DNA of 64,000 nt, taken from Halichondria panicea. Taxonomy: Eukaryota; Porifera; Demospongiae; Suberitida; Halichondriidae. Positions 19,170 to 31,788 of this stretch are shown piece by piece; position 1 is the first letter of the stretch, and the number at the start of each line of letters is the position of its first letter. Where the stretch lies: assembly GCF_963675165.1 (NCBI RefSeq), contig NC_087392.1:2805001-2869000 (forward strand), given 5' to 3'. The notes under the pieces are model-generated. The model searched no databases, was not told the origin of the DNA, and saw only the letters and a list, made by a program, of their open reading frames with translations. Made by a program: the position numbers and the translations under genes.

Positions 19170-22100
19170 TTATTTTTTTGGCCTCGGTGGCAGCGGAATC
19201 TCGTTGTACTCAGATTCAATGGCAGGGGAAAACTCGCCAGCTGTAGGCAGCTCCTCATATAGAGATTCCTCAATGGGTCCTCCCATTGGTTCTATATAAA
19301 TGTCATCATCTGCAACAGCTGGCGGCTGGTGAACGGGACTAGTCGGAGAAAAGGATGCGCTCGAGAGGGATTTTTGTAAGGGGGTCTCAGGCAGAGGTGT
19401 TGCTGATCTCTTCTTTGGTACTGGTCTGGATGGAAGCTCTGGAGGCTTGTCAAATACACCTGAGAACCTTTTGCTGTCTCGGATAGGTTCATCTCTTGAT
19501 ATTCTCTTGTATTCGACGGCCTGTGCAACAGCTGTTTCAGTATCCTCATATAAATCTTCATCCAAAAGGGGGGTTTTGTCATCTGGTTTTGGAGGGAGGG
19601 GGGCTGGGCCACTGCTACTACTTGTTGGCATGGATTCAGCATCATCGTAGATCTCATCAATGTGTGTATTGTTGTGTTCGATGGGTGCTGGGGCCATTAT
19701 AGAATATTCTTCATCAGCCACAGCTCCAGGATTCATAAGCACTTCTTGCACATTGGCATCCATGCCTTCGTACACATCATCATCTTCCAGATGTGCTGAG
19801 GGAGATGGTGGTATGGGGGGAGGAGGTTTTGAGTCCTTTGTAGCTGGCTTGTACGTTACAGGTAATGGAGGAGGTTCCTCAGATTTTGCTGTTTTTCTTT
19901 CACTTTTTGGTGTAGGCACAGAATAACGTGGTTCTGACTGCATATCATTGTAGAGCAGGCCCGAATTTCGATCACTCTTCTTAAGGCTGTTCGAATTAGC
20001 CTCATTCATTGCTTCAGCAGCAGGAATGACTTCTGCCCCTCTGTTAGCGATGGCTCCTTCTCCATCTTCTAAAGAAGTGATCCTTGTGTCACGATATCCT
20101 AGCTCAATAGTATCGTCACCACCCTCGTCTACCTTGTAAGAATATCCACGTTTCCTTTGGTGCACTATGTATACTACCAGGACTACAAGAACAATCAGTA
20201 CAATGACAAGAACAATTATGAATAGGGCAATAGCACCTCCTTCAGCTGCCAATGCACTTCTCGACGGTATGCAATCTATTGACAAGGGACCTGTACAACC
20301 AATCTCACAAGTGCTGTGACAAATCTCACACTCGTTTGTATTATCATCAGCATAGAATGTGTAACTATTATTAACATTAGGACAGGCGTTCAAACATTCT
20401 CCATTCAGCAGTGGTATTGAGTTGTTACTTCCGGGAATAAGCCTGCAACCTTTGCAATCAAATGCTGTGGGACCATCACATCCCCCAGTGAGTGAGCAAG
20501 TGCTACTGCAAGGCTGACAAACCCTCACTGAATCCTCATAGAATGTCAGTCTTGTGGGGTCTGGGTTACATGTAGCCACACACTTCTTCCTTCCGTTTGG
20601 GAAAACAAAAGACGCACCCGTACAGTTTACACAATCGAATGGAGACAATCCACTGCATCCTTCCAAGCATTGGTTATTACAGGGGGCACACAAGTTACTT
20701 TCACCCTGAAGCAAATATAGTCTTGGGCAGTTCTCTAAGCAAGAATCTTGAGATATACCATCCATCAAGGTGATTGAAACAAACACATTTGAGCAATTTC
20801 TGCAATCGGTTGAGTTTGGCCCAACACATCCGTTTTCTATAGCGCACTGACTATCACATGGTACGCATCTTCGGAGTTCATCTTTGTATGTTCCAATTGG
20901 ACATTCATCGATACATGTCTGGTTTTGCGAGTTGAATACATTAGCACAGCCGCCACATTCTGTTGCACTTGGTCCAGAGCAGCTCAAATTGCGGTCACAC
21001 TGAGTATTACATTGATAGCAGAATATACCAGCAGTGCCATTTTCTACACCAACTCGCTGATACTCGTCTAATTCACATGCATCTCTGCAGAACCTTAGCT
21101 CACCCAATGTTGACACATTCGCACAGGAAGGCACACATTGTACATTATCGGTAGAGTTTCCTAGTTCAAGTGCAAAGTTTTGACAAGTGAAACAATCGGT
21201 CGAATTGGGTCCATCACACGTTAAGCACTCCGGATCACATGGTTGACAGTTGATAGAGTTTCCAAATTGTCCTTGAGGGCATTCATTTCTATATTCCCAG
21301 CCATTAACTACAACTGTGATTGCACCAGTATCGGATTCTAGTCGAACATCGCCAGTCATTTGTTGCCCATTGGCATTGAAACCGGCATTGAATTGTACAG
21401 CTGTGTCATTTGATAGAATATTTTCAGCAGGGATGGACACGAGACTAGCTGATGAAATTCGTGTACCGCCACCGAGCAAATTTGTACCAATAACCTCTAC
21501 TTGCGTGTTTCCAAAACCGCTTGGTGGTACAACTGCATCGATCGAGCTCTGATTAAGGAACAACCATTCGATATCTTGAAAAAGAATGCCTCCAAAGTTT
21601 GAGATCAAAGTAATATCGGATGTATAGAATGAAACTGGAGAATCAGGCTGTCCGACTCGAGCAATAATACTTGTGGAAGTGCTGCTGATAACACTCAACA
21701 TTACATCATCCATTAAAGCACCGCTCACACTATTTCCACCCGATAGCAATCTTTGCCCAGTGATAGTGACCATAGTCCCCCATTGTCCCTGGCGTGGCTG
21801 AATGTCTGTCACTGTTCCTTCTTCCACGTAACTCCAACCGTCCACCCTCCTCACATAGGCTCCAGTATCGGATATCAGCACAACGTCTCCAAGCTGAGCT
21901 CGTGGTATTGGATTGGCAGACATATTGGCAGACACTTGTACCGCATCATCAGTAGGCACTTGAGTAAAAGCAGCTTGGATTCCTGCCAGAAAGACAGCTT
22001 GAATACTACTTCCTCCACCAAGCAAGTTTTCACCCCTGATGGTCACTTGAGTTCCAGTTTGTCCTTGATCAGGAGTTACACTGAATATAGCTCCTTCTGA

Positions 22101-25100
22101 AATGTAAGTGAAGTTGAAGTCACTGACAGACATGGTGTTGAAATGGGAAATCATTGTCACTGGTCCACTGAAGGAGTGTGGAGCAGATGGGCGACCGGCT
22201 CTCACTAAAAAGGTGCTCGGGAAACCAGAACTCAAAGAGTCCACAATTCTCATTTCAATAGTGGCCTCTACACCAGCTAGAAGTATTCGACTAATTCCTT
22301 CTCCATTGTGAAAGAACGATCCGTCAATGGTCACTCTTGTTCCATTTTGGCCTATTTGTGGCATGGCGTTCATTACTCTCCCAGGTGTAAGATAGGTGTA
22401 GGCAACATTTGAAGACGATTCAGTTACAGCACCAGTATTAGAGATCACTTGAACATTGCCGGGGGATAGTGCTGTTGCAGTTTGGCCAGCAACTACTTGT
22501 ATCAAATTGTCAAAGTTGGTCACAATACTCTGTACAGGAACATTGTTTAGAAGGACTGTCTCAGCTCTGTCTCCACCACCAAAAAGATTTGTTCCTGAGA
22601 TCGTTACTATAGTACCCATTCCTCCTTCATCCGGACTTACAGAAGTGATTTCGCCAGGAACAATATACCTCCAGCTGTCAGGAATAGTATAATCTGCCCG
22701 TGTGTCTACCCTGTAGCTAATGTCACTAACATTTGTTTGCATTAGTGAATCACCTGCCGATGCGACTATCTCAAAATCAGTTGCAGTAATTATCGTGGCT
22801 GATACATTTCCAAATAGAATAGAGTCTACGGAGGACCCTCCAAGAAGAAGGCCTGTGCCATTTATAGACACTCTGGTTCCTCTTTGCCCTTGCTGTGGTC
22901 CAACAGAGTATACTCGAACCTGCACGTATGTGAAGCTAAACGGTAACTCAGAGGTGTATGTGGCACTATCTTGAGATACAATTACAATAGGGCCAACGAG
23001 AGCCTGTGACGTTGAATTCCGTTGCTCGGTGATCTGAACCTGCAATTCAGTATCTGTTTGAGATATGATTGTCGTTTCTATACTTGCCAGATATACGTTT
23101 GTCACAGTTAAGCCTCTTCCTGCTTGAAAGTTTTCTCCGTTGATGGTGACTACCGAGTTGAAGTAGCCTTGCATGTTTCCGGGTGAGATGGAAGAAATTT
23201 GCACAGGATCAACATACGTCCATGCATTGACAATTATCAACTGTGTTGAGTCCAAGAAATTAATTACAACATTTCCTGTTACAGGACTACTAGGATTTGT
23301 CGCATCAGTCTGTACGGTTACTGTGAGTGTACCAAGTGCGAAGGAGAAATCAATGACTGGATAGCCAGAAAACGTAACATTCTCTACTATTGGATATGGA
23401 GCATCTCCTGGGAGATTGATAGTCACAACAGTTCCGTTTTGCCCAGACGATGGTAACACAGCACCACTGCTCACTATGGGGTAATATCTCCAAGCATTGC
23501 CAGCTAGCCCGAATTGCCGCCCATCATTGGTTTCTATTACAATCGTTCCAAATTGGCCGTCAGCAGGTCCTGCTCCAGCGACGACAACAATCTCGTCATT
23601 TGTAGCATTGTCCAGTATACGATTAACTGGAATTCCAGCAAGGTATACTTGTGTAATATTAAGATCTCCAATGAGATTTCTCCCAGATATTGTAACCACT
23701 GTGTTTTCGGATCCAGCGATAGGAAATACTGACTCCACTATTCCAGGAGTTGCGTTGTATGTAAACGTAATCTGGGGATTGTACACGATTTCGCCTGTAT
23801 TGTAAACTATCTGCACAGGCAACTGCTCTCCAGCATTGTCCGTCGACTGATAAACTCCTGCAACAAATTCAATATACGAAGAGTTTATAATTCTCGCTTG
23901 TGAAGATCTAGTCCGACCAACAATCACCATCACACCAACGTCATTGGCCAAAAGAGGAAATAGGTTCATTCCTATGATTGAAATAGTGTCTCCTGAGAAA
24001 GCTGTGCTTGGAGTGATAGAGTCCATCTGACCAGGTGGAGAGTAGTTCCAAGCATTCTCAAGCTCCAAGAAGGAGCCAACGGATGATGTCACTCTTACGA
24101 AGTCATTTTGTGTAGCAATTGGGGAGATTCCGACACGAACAGTGATGTCATTGTTAGTACTGGTGACCACTGTTGCTGGAATGTTTCCAAACATTACCGA
24201 GGCAATGGTGGAGCCGTCACCTGGGAAGCCAAGCAAATTAATTCCAGATATCTGCACTATTGTGCCGTTATTTCCAGTCGATGGGGTTACTGTGTCTATT
24301 TCTGCAATATAGTATGTAAATGTTGTGTTATTATCACTCGTGACAACCACTCCTAGATTGGTAATAATTTCTGCCGGTCCTGTACCATTAGCAGGCATGC
24401 TCACAAGATCAGGAAAGAAACCTGCTCTGCATACGACAGTGTTTCTTGTGGACATTATTACGTCTGCAGGAATTCCAGCTAGTATGCACTGCTCAACTAT
24501 TCTTCCGGAAGATCCCAGTAAGCGCATTCCTCGTAAAGTAACATCAATACCTCTTTGACCAACAGAGGGTTCTATGTTTGAAATACTACCAAGCTCCCTG
24601 TATGTCCAGAAAAACAATTCAATGATTCGTGCTCCAGTATTGATAATAATCTCAACATCACCAATTGTATCAGGTCCGCCAGCTTGAGCTATGACAGTAA
24701 CGGTCTCGCCAGTAAATGATTGAACAATTGCTTCCACTCCAGCAAGAAGCACTCGTTCTACATTCATACCTCCTCCCAACAGATTGGTTCCTCTGATCGT
24801 CACACGGGTTCCTGTTGTTCCAGAGTTTGGTTCTAGCCTATCGATTTGCCCTTCCTGCAAATATTCGAATTGCATAGTCGAAGTGATGACAGCACCAGTA
24901 ACGAGGGTGATTTCAACAGGGCCTGACTGTAAGTTTGATGAAGCAGCCGCTACAGTGATCAGAGAATTACTTGCAGTTCCTTCCAAGTCAGCTTGCACAC
25001 CTGCTATTGTTACTTGCTGTACTTCTTCACTTCCTTGTAAGAGGTCAGTTCCCGTGATTGCTACTAAGGTACCAACTTGCCCGGAGGCAGGACTCACTGA

Positions 25101-28100
25101 TAGTATAACTCCTGGTCGTACAAGTGCGAAGCCATTTAGTCGACGTGCAATCGCTCCAGTATTACCTGTCAAAAGAATGTCTCCTGTAGATGGAAACAAT
25201 GTGGATGTTGCTGGATTGTCTACAATTTCGACCGTCACACTTTCGTCACTACTTAACACGACATTTGCGGAAACTCCAGCTAGCATTGCAGAGTCTATGG
25301 TAGTTCCTCCCCCAAGCAAATGTTCTCCTTCCATTACAACTCTTGTGCCTTTTTGCCCGACAGTTGGTGTGATGCTGTAAATTGCTCCTTCAGGAAGGTA
25401 CGTAAAGCTATTAGGCAATCTAGCCACAAGTCTCTGGGGATTCTCAATTGCCACATCAGCCATAAACATACCGGCTCTCTTTGCCCTCGGTACTCGTACA
25501 GTAATTCTGTTGCCGGTTATTAAACTAACTATTTCAGCATATTCATCATCGATTGTTGCCGTCAATCCTACTGCTACGTCGAATTGAGGAGATGCTGGTA
25601 CAATGATATCTATTTGAGTTCCTTCTCTTCCTGACGTTACACCGGGGAGAGAAATAGATAGCTCCACAAATCTGAAAAACATACCACTAACAAAAGATCC
25701 ATCACTTGCAGTTATCTCGATTTCAGCTAGCATTGGATTAACAGTTGGAGCAGTACCCACAATCACTGATATCTCTGTTACTGTTGAAGTTACAATTCGA
25801 GAAACTGAATTTCCACCTATTGTAACACTAGTTAACTGGGCATTGCTTGGAAATAAGGCTGATCCTCGAATTAGAACTCCAATCCCCTCAGCCCCCTCAT
25901 CAGGGCTAATATCAGAAATAGATCCTGACTGTTCGTATGTAAAGTTCGTTGTAGAGGTGATCGTAGCTCCTGTATTGATTGTCAACTGAATTGGTCCTTC
26001 ATCTAGATCTAGTCCTGGTCCAACCACAATTATAATTTGGGAATTATCGAACGAGTTGATTGTTGCAATAATTCCAGCAACCGTAATCAAGGTAATGGAA
26101 TCTCCATATCCAAGCAAGTTTTGTCCAAGAACAATTACCATAGTTCCCTCTCGACCAGTTGTAGGGGAAAAGCTGTCGATGATTCCAGAACTTCGATGAG
26201 TATAGTTACCTCCTAGAACAATGGCTCCAGTATCCGCCATTATGAATGCTTGGCTGGGAGTGGCAGTAATTGTACGAGTATCAATACTGCCCATGATAAC
26301 ATCAATCCTCGTATCAGATGAACTTGAAATTATAGTTTCCACACCATCCACTAAAACTTGGATTGCAGCACCCCCACCACCTAGTAGGTTAGTGCCAGTA
26401 AGAGTCACTCTAGTGCCGTCTTGGCCTGTCGGAGGCTGTATATCATTCACCATGCCTTGTACTAGGTATGTCCATATTGGAGCAGATTCCACAATTGACG
26501 AGGTGTCGGAAGTAATTGTTACTACTACAGGAGTGTTTTGGACAATGTCTGTATTGGTCTGGATACGTACTCTGATAGAAGTGTTGAGCGATTGAGCATG
26601 GTCTATGATTGCTGGAGTATTTCCAAACATGACACTTGTGATATTGTTTCCATAGCCGAATAAGTTCATGCCACTGATAGAAACTGTATTAAATAAAAGA
26701 GGGAAAACATGTCAAAATGTGATTGGAAAGGTCAGGGTTAGTGAAATATTCACGAAGTGAGATAAACCCATGCAAGGGGAGATTCATTCAATGCTGTGTG
26801 CACATATGGAAACCGTGAATAGAGACAAAACTAGAATCGTGCATCATACCACATTATTGATACGGTCAGGAATCATTAGTCATGTTATTTCCTTTCCTTC
26901 AACCTGGCAACTACTCATGAATTTCCACAAACAACACATTCATCACTATTATACGTACATACTAATCGCAAGCACTCACCAAATGTTCCACTTTGTCCCT
27001 CATTTGGCAATATTTGACTGATTGAACCTCGAACACGGAACTCAAATACATCAACTCCTCTCACTTCAGCTCCATTATCAGAGAATAAAACAATATCTGC
27101 TATACTCGGAATGCCATCAGAAGCTCTCAATGTAACTAGTGTGTCAGTCGATTCAACTAATGTCGCATCCAATCCACCGACAGTTGCACGATCGATGGAA
27201 GCTCCATAGCCGAATAGATTACTCCCTGTGATTGTTAAGAGAGTGCCAAACTGCCCAAATGTCGGAGAGACGTTGGCTATCTGACCAGGAGGCTCATAGG
27301 TCCATGTTTGAATGGTCGAGGAAACAGAATGCCTATCATCGAAAAGGTCTTCAACAGAGATTATAACTGCCCCTTGCAGACCATTTATCGTGTCATTTAC
27401 TGGCTCGGCAGCTCGTACAATGATTTCCGAATCGGATAAACTCATAATAGTGGCCATAACACCATTGAGCATAACAGTAGTTGTTGGCATGACATAACCA
27501 GACAAAAGAGCTGTTCCTCTAATAGTCACAATTGTTCCTGGCTGACCTCTCGACGGAATCACTTCTTGAATTTCGGCAAACGTGAAATTTGTTGTAGATT
27601 GCACAAGTGCTCCTGTATCTGCGACCACATCGACGACACCAGTTGTGGAAATACCAGTTGAAGATGGGACTTCTACAGTAATGCATTCATTGCCTGGTAA
27701 ACCAGAAAATGCAAAGGGTGTTGCCGAGACAACAGAGCTGGAAATTCCAGCGAGAGATACTTCTGAGATTGTTAGCCCACCTCCAAGTAGTCGACTGCCA
27801 CATAGAGTGACGTTACCTCCTTCTTGAACAGCTGGAGGAATAATATGAGAGATGAATCCATCGTCAAGGTGTGTCCAAATGTTTTCCAGAAAAGTATACG
27901 GTCCGTCGTAGTCGATACTATTTATATTTTGTGTTGTGTTGATGCTAATAGAAACTATTCCTGGCGATCCACTGTTTGCACTAAGTTCAATCATATTGTC
28001 ACTCGAGCTTACGATTTCAGCAGTCATTCCACCGATAGTCACTTGAGAGAGAGAGATAAAAGTTCCCCGTCCAAGTAAATTAGATCCAGTGATTACAATT

Positions 28101-29498
28101 CTAGTGCCCCTTTGTCCACGGGAAGGTGTTACAACAGCATTGCTAGTTTGTACGAAAAGAGCGAACCGCGTTGAGACCGCCAAAGTGAACATTTGATATT
28201 GTGTTGAAATTACAACATCAGCAGCATCATTTGTGGTAATAAACTCAGGAAATCGAGCAACAAAAGATATTCTCGTTGTCTCAAGGAGCTCCAATGAAAC
28301 GCCACCAACAATAACTTCGTACATAGTGTTGTTGTCGCCACATGAGCTTGGTAAGCATGTGCCCCGTGCTGTGGCAATAGTTGTACCTGGCTGAGCTTGG
28401 AGTACGACTGCAAGGCTAAGAACAACTGAAAGAGATTGGAAAGGGACATAGTTAGTTAGTGTGTCAGTAAAGTACTGTATAGCTGGTTATTTTTGCGGCA
28501 CGAATTTTCGAGGATTGACCCAGAAAGCACACGAATAATTATACCTCTCTACTGTAGGCGTGTGCATGGTTATTTGAACCTCTATCCTCAAAAAATTAGT
28601 TTTGGGCGATCCGTGAAAATTTTGTGCCCCAAAAATAACCCGCTATACGGTATTATGAGACAAAACGTTTGAAGAGCATGTTTCCTGCCAACTTGCACGT
28701 AGTTGCTAGTTTTAAGACAGAGTGGATATTATGACACACCGTGCATGGCATAATTATATCTGATATATAAATAACTATAATAACTATAATAACTAATAGT
28801 ATAAATAACTATCGCACCCACTTGATGCTGTCTCTGGGATATTATGACACACCGTGCATGGCATAATTATATATAAATAACTATAATAACTAATAGTATA
28901 AATAACTATCGCACCCACTTGATGCTGTCTCTGTCAACACAAACATACAGCTCCATGCAAATTTCCAATTTCACAATCAAGTGGTAATGCACAGAAAGAA
29001 TGCATAGAGATCTAGCTGAATTGGCCAAATCCATGGCAGACTGCAAAAATAACTCTAGAGCAGTAGCTAGACCTACAACTCACTCGTGTCATGTAGAGAA
29101 ATGGTCAGTTCCACAGTAGAACAAGATGAGTTTGCTGGAATTATCCTTACTCTTGCAGGATTGCCTCCAGAGCGAGATGGTAAGGGGGGATTAACAGATA
29201 GCCTGAAGGTTACTGTTCTTTCATCAATAATCATCATGCTAGCCAGTTGTATTCTTTCAAGAGACAAATCCAGCTCCACGATAATATCAACAACCTGGTC
29301 CAGTCTCTCTCCTGTGATGGTGTACAATGTGCTCAGAGACTCATCAGTTCCTGTTGTACCAGAGGGCGGGTCTAGGCTGCTCACCACTGGCTGCTCTACT
29401 GAGCTGCATGTTTGAGCATTCCCTGAGTCCAGAAGCAGAATTACGGCAACAATATAAAGTAGACTCTTCAGTATGTACAGCCTTGCTGTAGAAGCCAT
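19170..29498 (-). CDS. Giant IPT/TIG-repeat transmembrane receptor, ~3124 aa
   Basis: Three exons (29498-29084, 28425-26980, 26683-19170) sum to 9375 nt. The start MASTARLYILK leads straight into a signal peptide ending SGNAQ. About 24-25 IPT/TIG immunoglobulin-like domains follow, each opening with a P-x-x-G-x-x-GT-x-V-x-I-x-G-x-NLLGGG pattern (for example DIQPPTGQDGTRV, SVTPDQGQTGTQV). Next comes a cysteine-rich furin-like region (~21290-20270; CLTCDGPNSTDCFTC repeats with many N-glycosylation sites). A single ~22-residue Val/Ile/Leu membrane helix lies near 20165-20240, and the cytoplasmic tail is ~330 residues. The tail is rich in PxxP and tyrosine motifs (DDVYEGM, EEYSIM, DEIYDDA, DDIYIEP, SLYEELP, SEYNEIPLPPRPKK) and has no kinase domain. 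It is probably a cell-surface adhesion or recognition receptor signalling through SH2/SH3 proteins; the ligand is unknown. Confidence 0.88.
28475..28652. mobile_element. MITE of the TATAGCG family in a receptor intron
   Basis: Best-preserved copy: left end CTGTATAGCTGGTTATTTTTG, right end CAAAAATAACCCGCTATACGG, with inner arms GCACGAATTTTCG and GTGAAAATTTTGTGC. Length is ~178 bp and it is non-coding. Confidence 0.75.
28724..28933. repeat. Tandem duplication (113 + 97 bp) in a receptor intron
   Basis: Copy 1 (28724-28836) and copy 2 (28837-28933) both start GGATATTATGACACACCGTG and end ACTTGATGCTGTCTCTG. Copy 2 lacks part of the internal ATAACTATA microsatellite. The high identity implies a recent duplication. 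Confidence 0.88.
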
Positions 29499-29739
29499 TT
29501 CTTGCAATGCAAAATCAATCACAAAGCTTTTACTGTAAAGCTTGTGTTGGTTGTAGATTTGTAGATCTAGCATACGCCCATCTTTCACAAGCCCCATGAA
29601 TATGATTAAGATGGGTGGGGCTCAGCAAATTGACCACAAATTCCTGTGTGCTCTTGTGATTTTCCTCCCAGGGTTTTGTGTTGCCGTTCTATCTAATTCT
29701 TTTTGAGCTCTGCTTTTCGTTTTTCAGCATTCAACAATA
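29499..29739. promoter_or_regulatory. Putative bidirectional promoter, receptor / basic proline-rich gene
   Basis: Only 241 bp separate the two divergent start codons. A TAGATCTAG palindrome lies at ~29562-29570, as it does upstream of several other genes here. Confidence 0.45.
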
Positions 29740-31665
29740 ATGGCGTCAAGTTCTTCTACGGAAGCAGCAGTCAACATTGATGAGATACGAGAAAGAAAAC
29801 CAGGTAGGTAAAAGATGGGCAGACTAGATGTATTAAAATAGCAAGAACTTTACAGTAGGCTAGACAGTAATTATTATTATTCATAATGTTTCAGGGACCA
29901 AGAAGGCCACCACCACTACGACTGGCCCAAAATCTGTGAAACCATCTTCGTCTGCTGGGACAACCAAGGCCTCTCTTGATGACAAGATGGCTAAAGCTAA
30001 ACGCCTTAAGGAGCAGCAAGAAGCTGAGCGTAAGAGGAAGCTGGAAGAAAAACAGGCCCGGGAGGCACAAAGGCTGGAAGCCATGGCGCAGAGGAGGCGA
30101 GAATTGGATGCAAAGAAAGCATCAAAATTAGGAACTGCAAAACCGAAGACAATGGATGCGAACGAAAAACCTGAAGGTGGTGTTACATCGAAACCAAAAG
30201 CAACTGCTCCTGTCTCACGCGTGCGTTCAGGAAGTACAAAAACAGCAACCAGTATTCCCAAAGCAACGACAGCTAGAGAAGTGAAAAAGCCAACCAGCAC
30301 CCGAACTGTTACTGCAAAAGCTACTACCAAACCTACAGTCAAATCAACAGTGACTAAACCACCAACCACTAAATCGACTGCTACTTCTAAGCCAGCAACC
30401 AAACCAGCTTCTTTGCCTCGGCCTGGTTCAACACGAATTGCTGTTGGTGCTCGAACGACTGGTGCTTCTAAGACTACTGCCAAACCCAATGCTGTCAAAT
30501 CAGGCCTCAAAAAACCGTCCTCGACAAAGACCGCCGATGTGAAAACATCTCGTACCAAGCCCTCGTCTAAGACCACCAAAGACAGTCCCACAAAGACGTC
30601 TGCTAAATCAGCTAAACAGGACAAAAAACAAAACGAGGAGGAGAGCCATGTGGACGATCAGGTTGTAGGTGATGTGGAGAATGAGCGTGTAACCAGTGTA
30701 GATCCAGACAATGCTGTGATCCGAAGTGATGCCTTTGTTGAATCCAGTGTGGATCCAGACAATGCTGTGATCCAAAGTGGTGACTCCGTTGAAACCAGTG
30801 GATCTCCTTTGTCCAAGCATGTGTCTCAGTCTGTGCCAGCCATCACACCGAGCACTGCGAGTCGTGTGGGTCAGATCATCGCATCTCAAACCTCTCTTAG
30901 TAAGGATCTTCAGACCCGGCTCCCCCATGCCGCTGTGGTCGGGAATACAGAGGAGACTGGAGAACCGCAACCTATGGATGAGACAAGTGAAGAGCCAACA
31001 CCTGTCGAACCAACTGAAGGTATATAATTATATGTACATGTATTTTGTCTGACAGCCTGATTGAGTAATGGGTGCCTGAAAATGTGTATTTTGTACACCG
31101 GAATGTTGAACTGTAGCTGCTATTCCTTATACTGTGTAACTAAGATCCCACGTGACTTTATTAAAACTATTGGCTGACATTACTTTCTTTTTCTCTTATG
31201 TACACACAAACAGACAACGAACCTCGCCTGGTGAGAGTGTCGAGCCCTGGGCCAGAGCTGACCCTCCCTGATGAGTTTGGAGCAGAGTGGAAGAATGAGA
31301 AAGACTTGCAGGCGACCAAAGAAGAGGAGACAAGGACTGAGAGAAGAAAGGTGTGTCTGTTGTGTACACATTCAGTGTGTGATTGGTTGGCAAGCATCCT
31401 TATGTACTGCACTTGAATGGGAGTCCATTAACTACACAATCAGTGTTGTGGCATCTTATTCAATTACATCCTCAATGGCTACACGAGTTTTTTTTGAGAG
31501 AGAGTAATCCGTGCTGTGTAGTTTTGTACGCATGCATGTATATATACCTTCTAGAAATTTAATGTGACTCATGCTGACACTTCATTATTTTGACTGCATA
31601 TACACATGTATTGGACACACCCATGTATGTAGTAGTACAGCATACTACACCCATGTACACGCACG

Positions 31666-31714
<49 letters not shown>

Positions 31715-31719
31715 ACACA

Positions 31720-31788
<69 letters not shown>

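Noticed and set aside
24784-25380. 198-residue plus-strand open frame inside the giant receptor
   Set aside because: It is antisense to IPT repeats and its Pro/Ser/Thr-rich composition is explained by the complementary codons.
29881-30624. 247-residue minus-strand open frame opposite the basic Lys/Thr exon
   Set aside because: It is the antisense shadow of a strongly biased coding exon. It has no splice continuity or recognisable domain.
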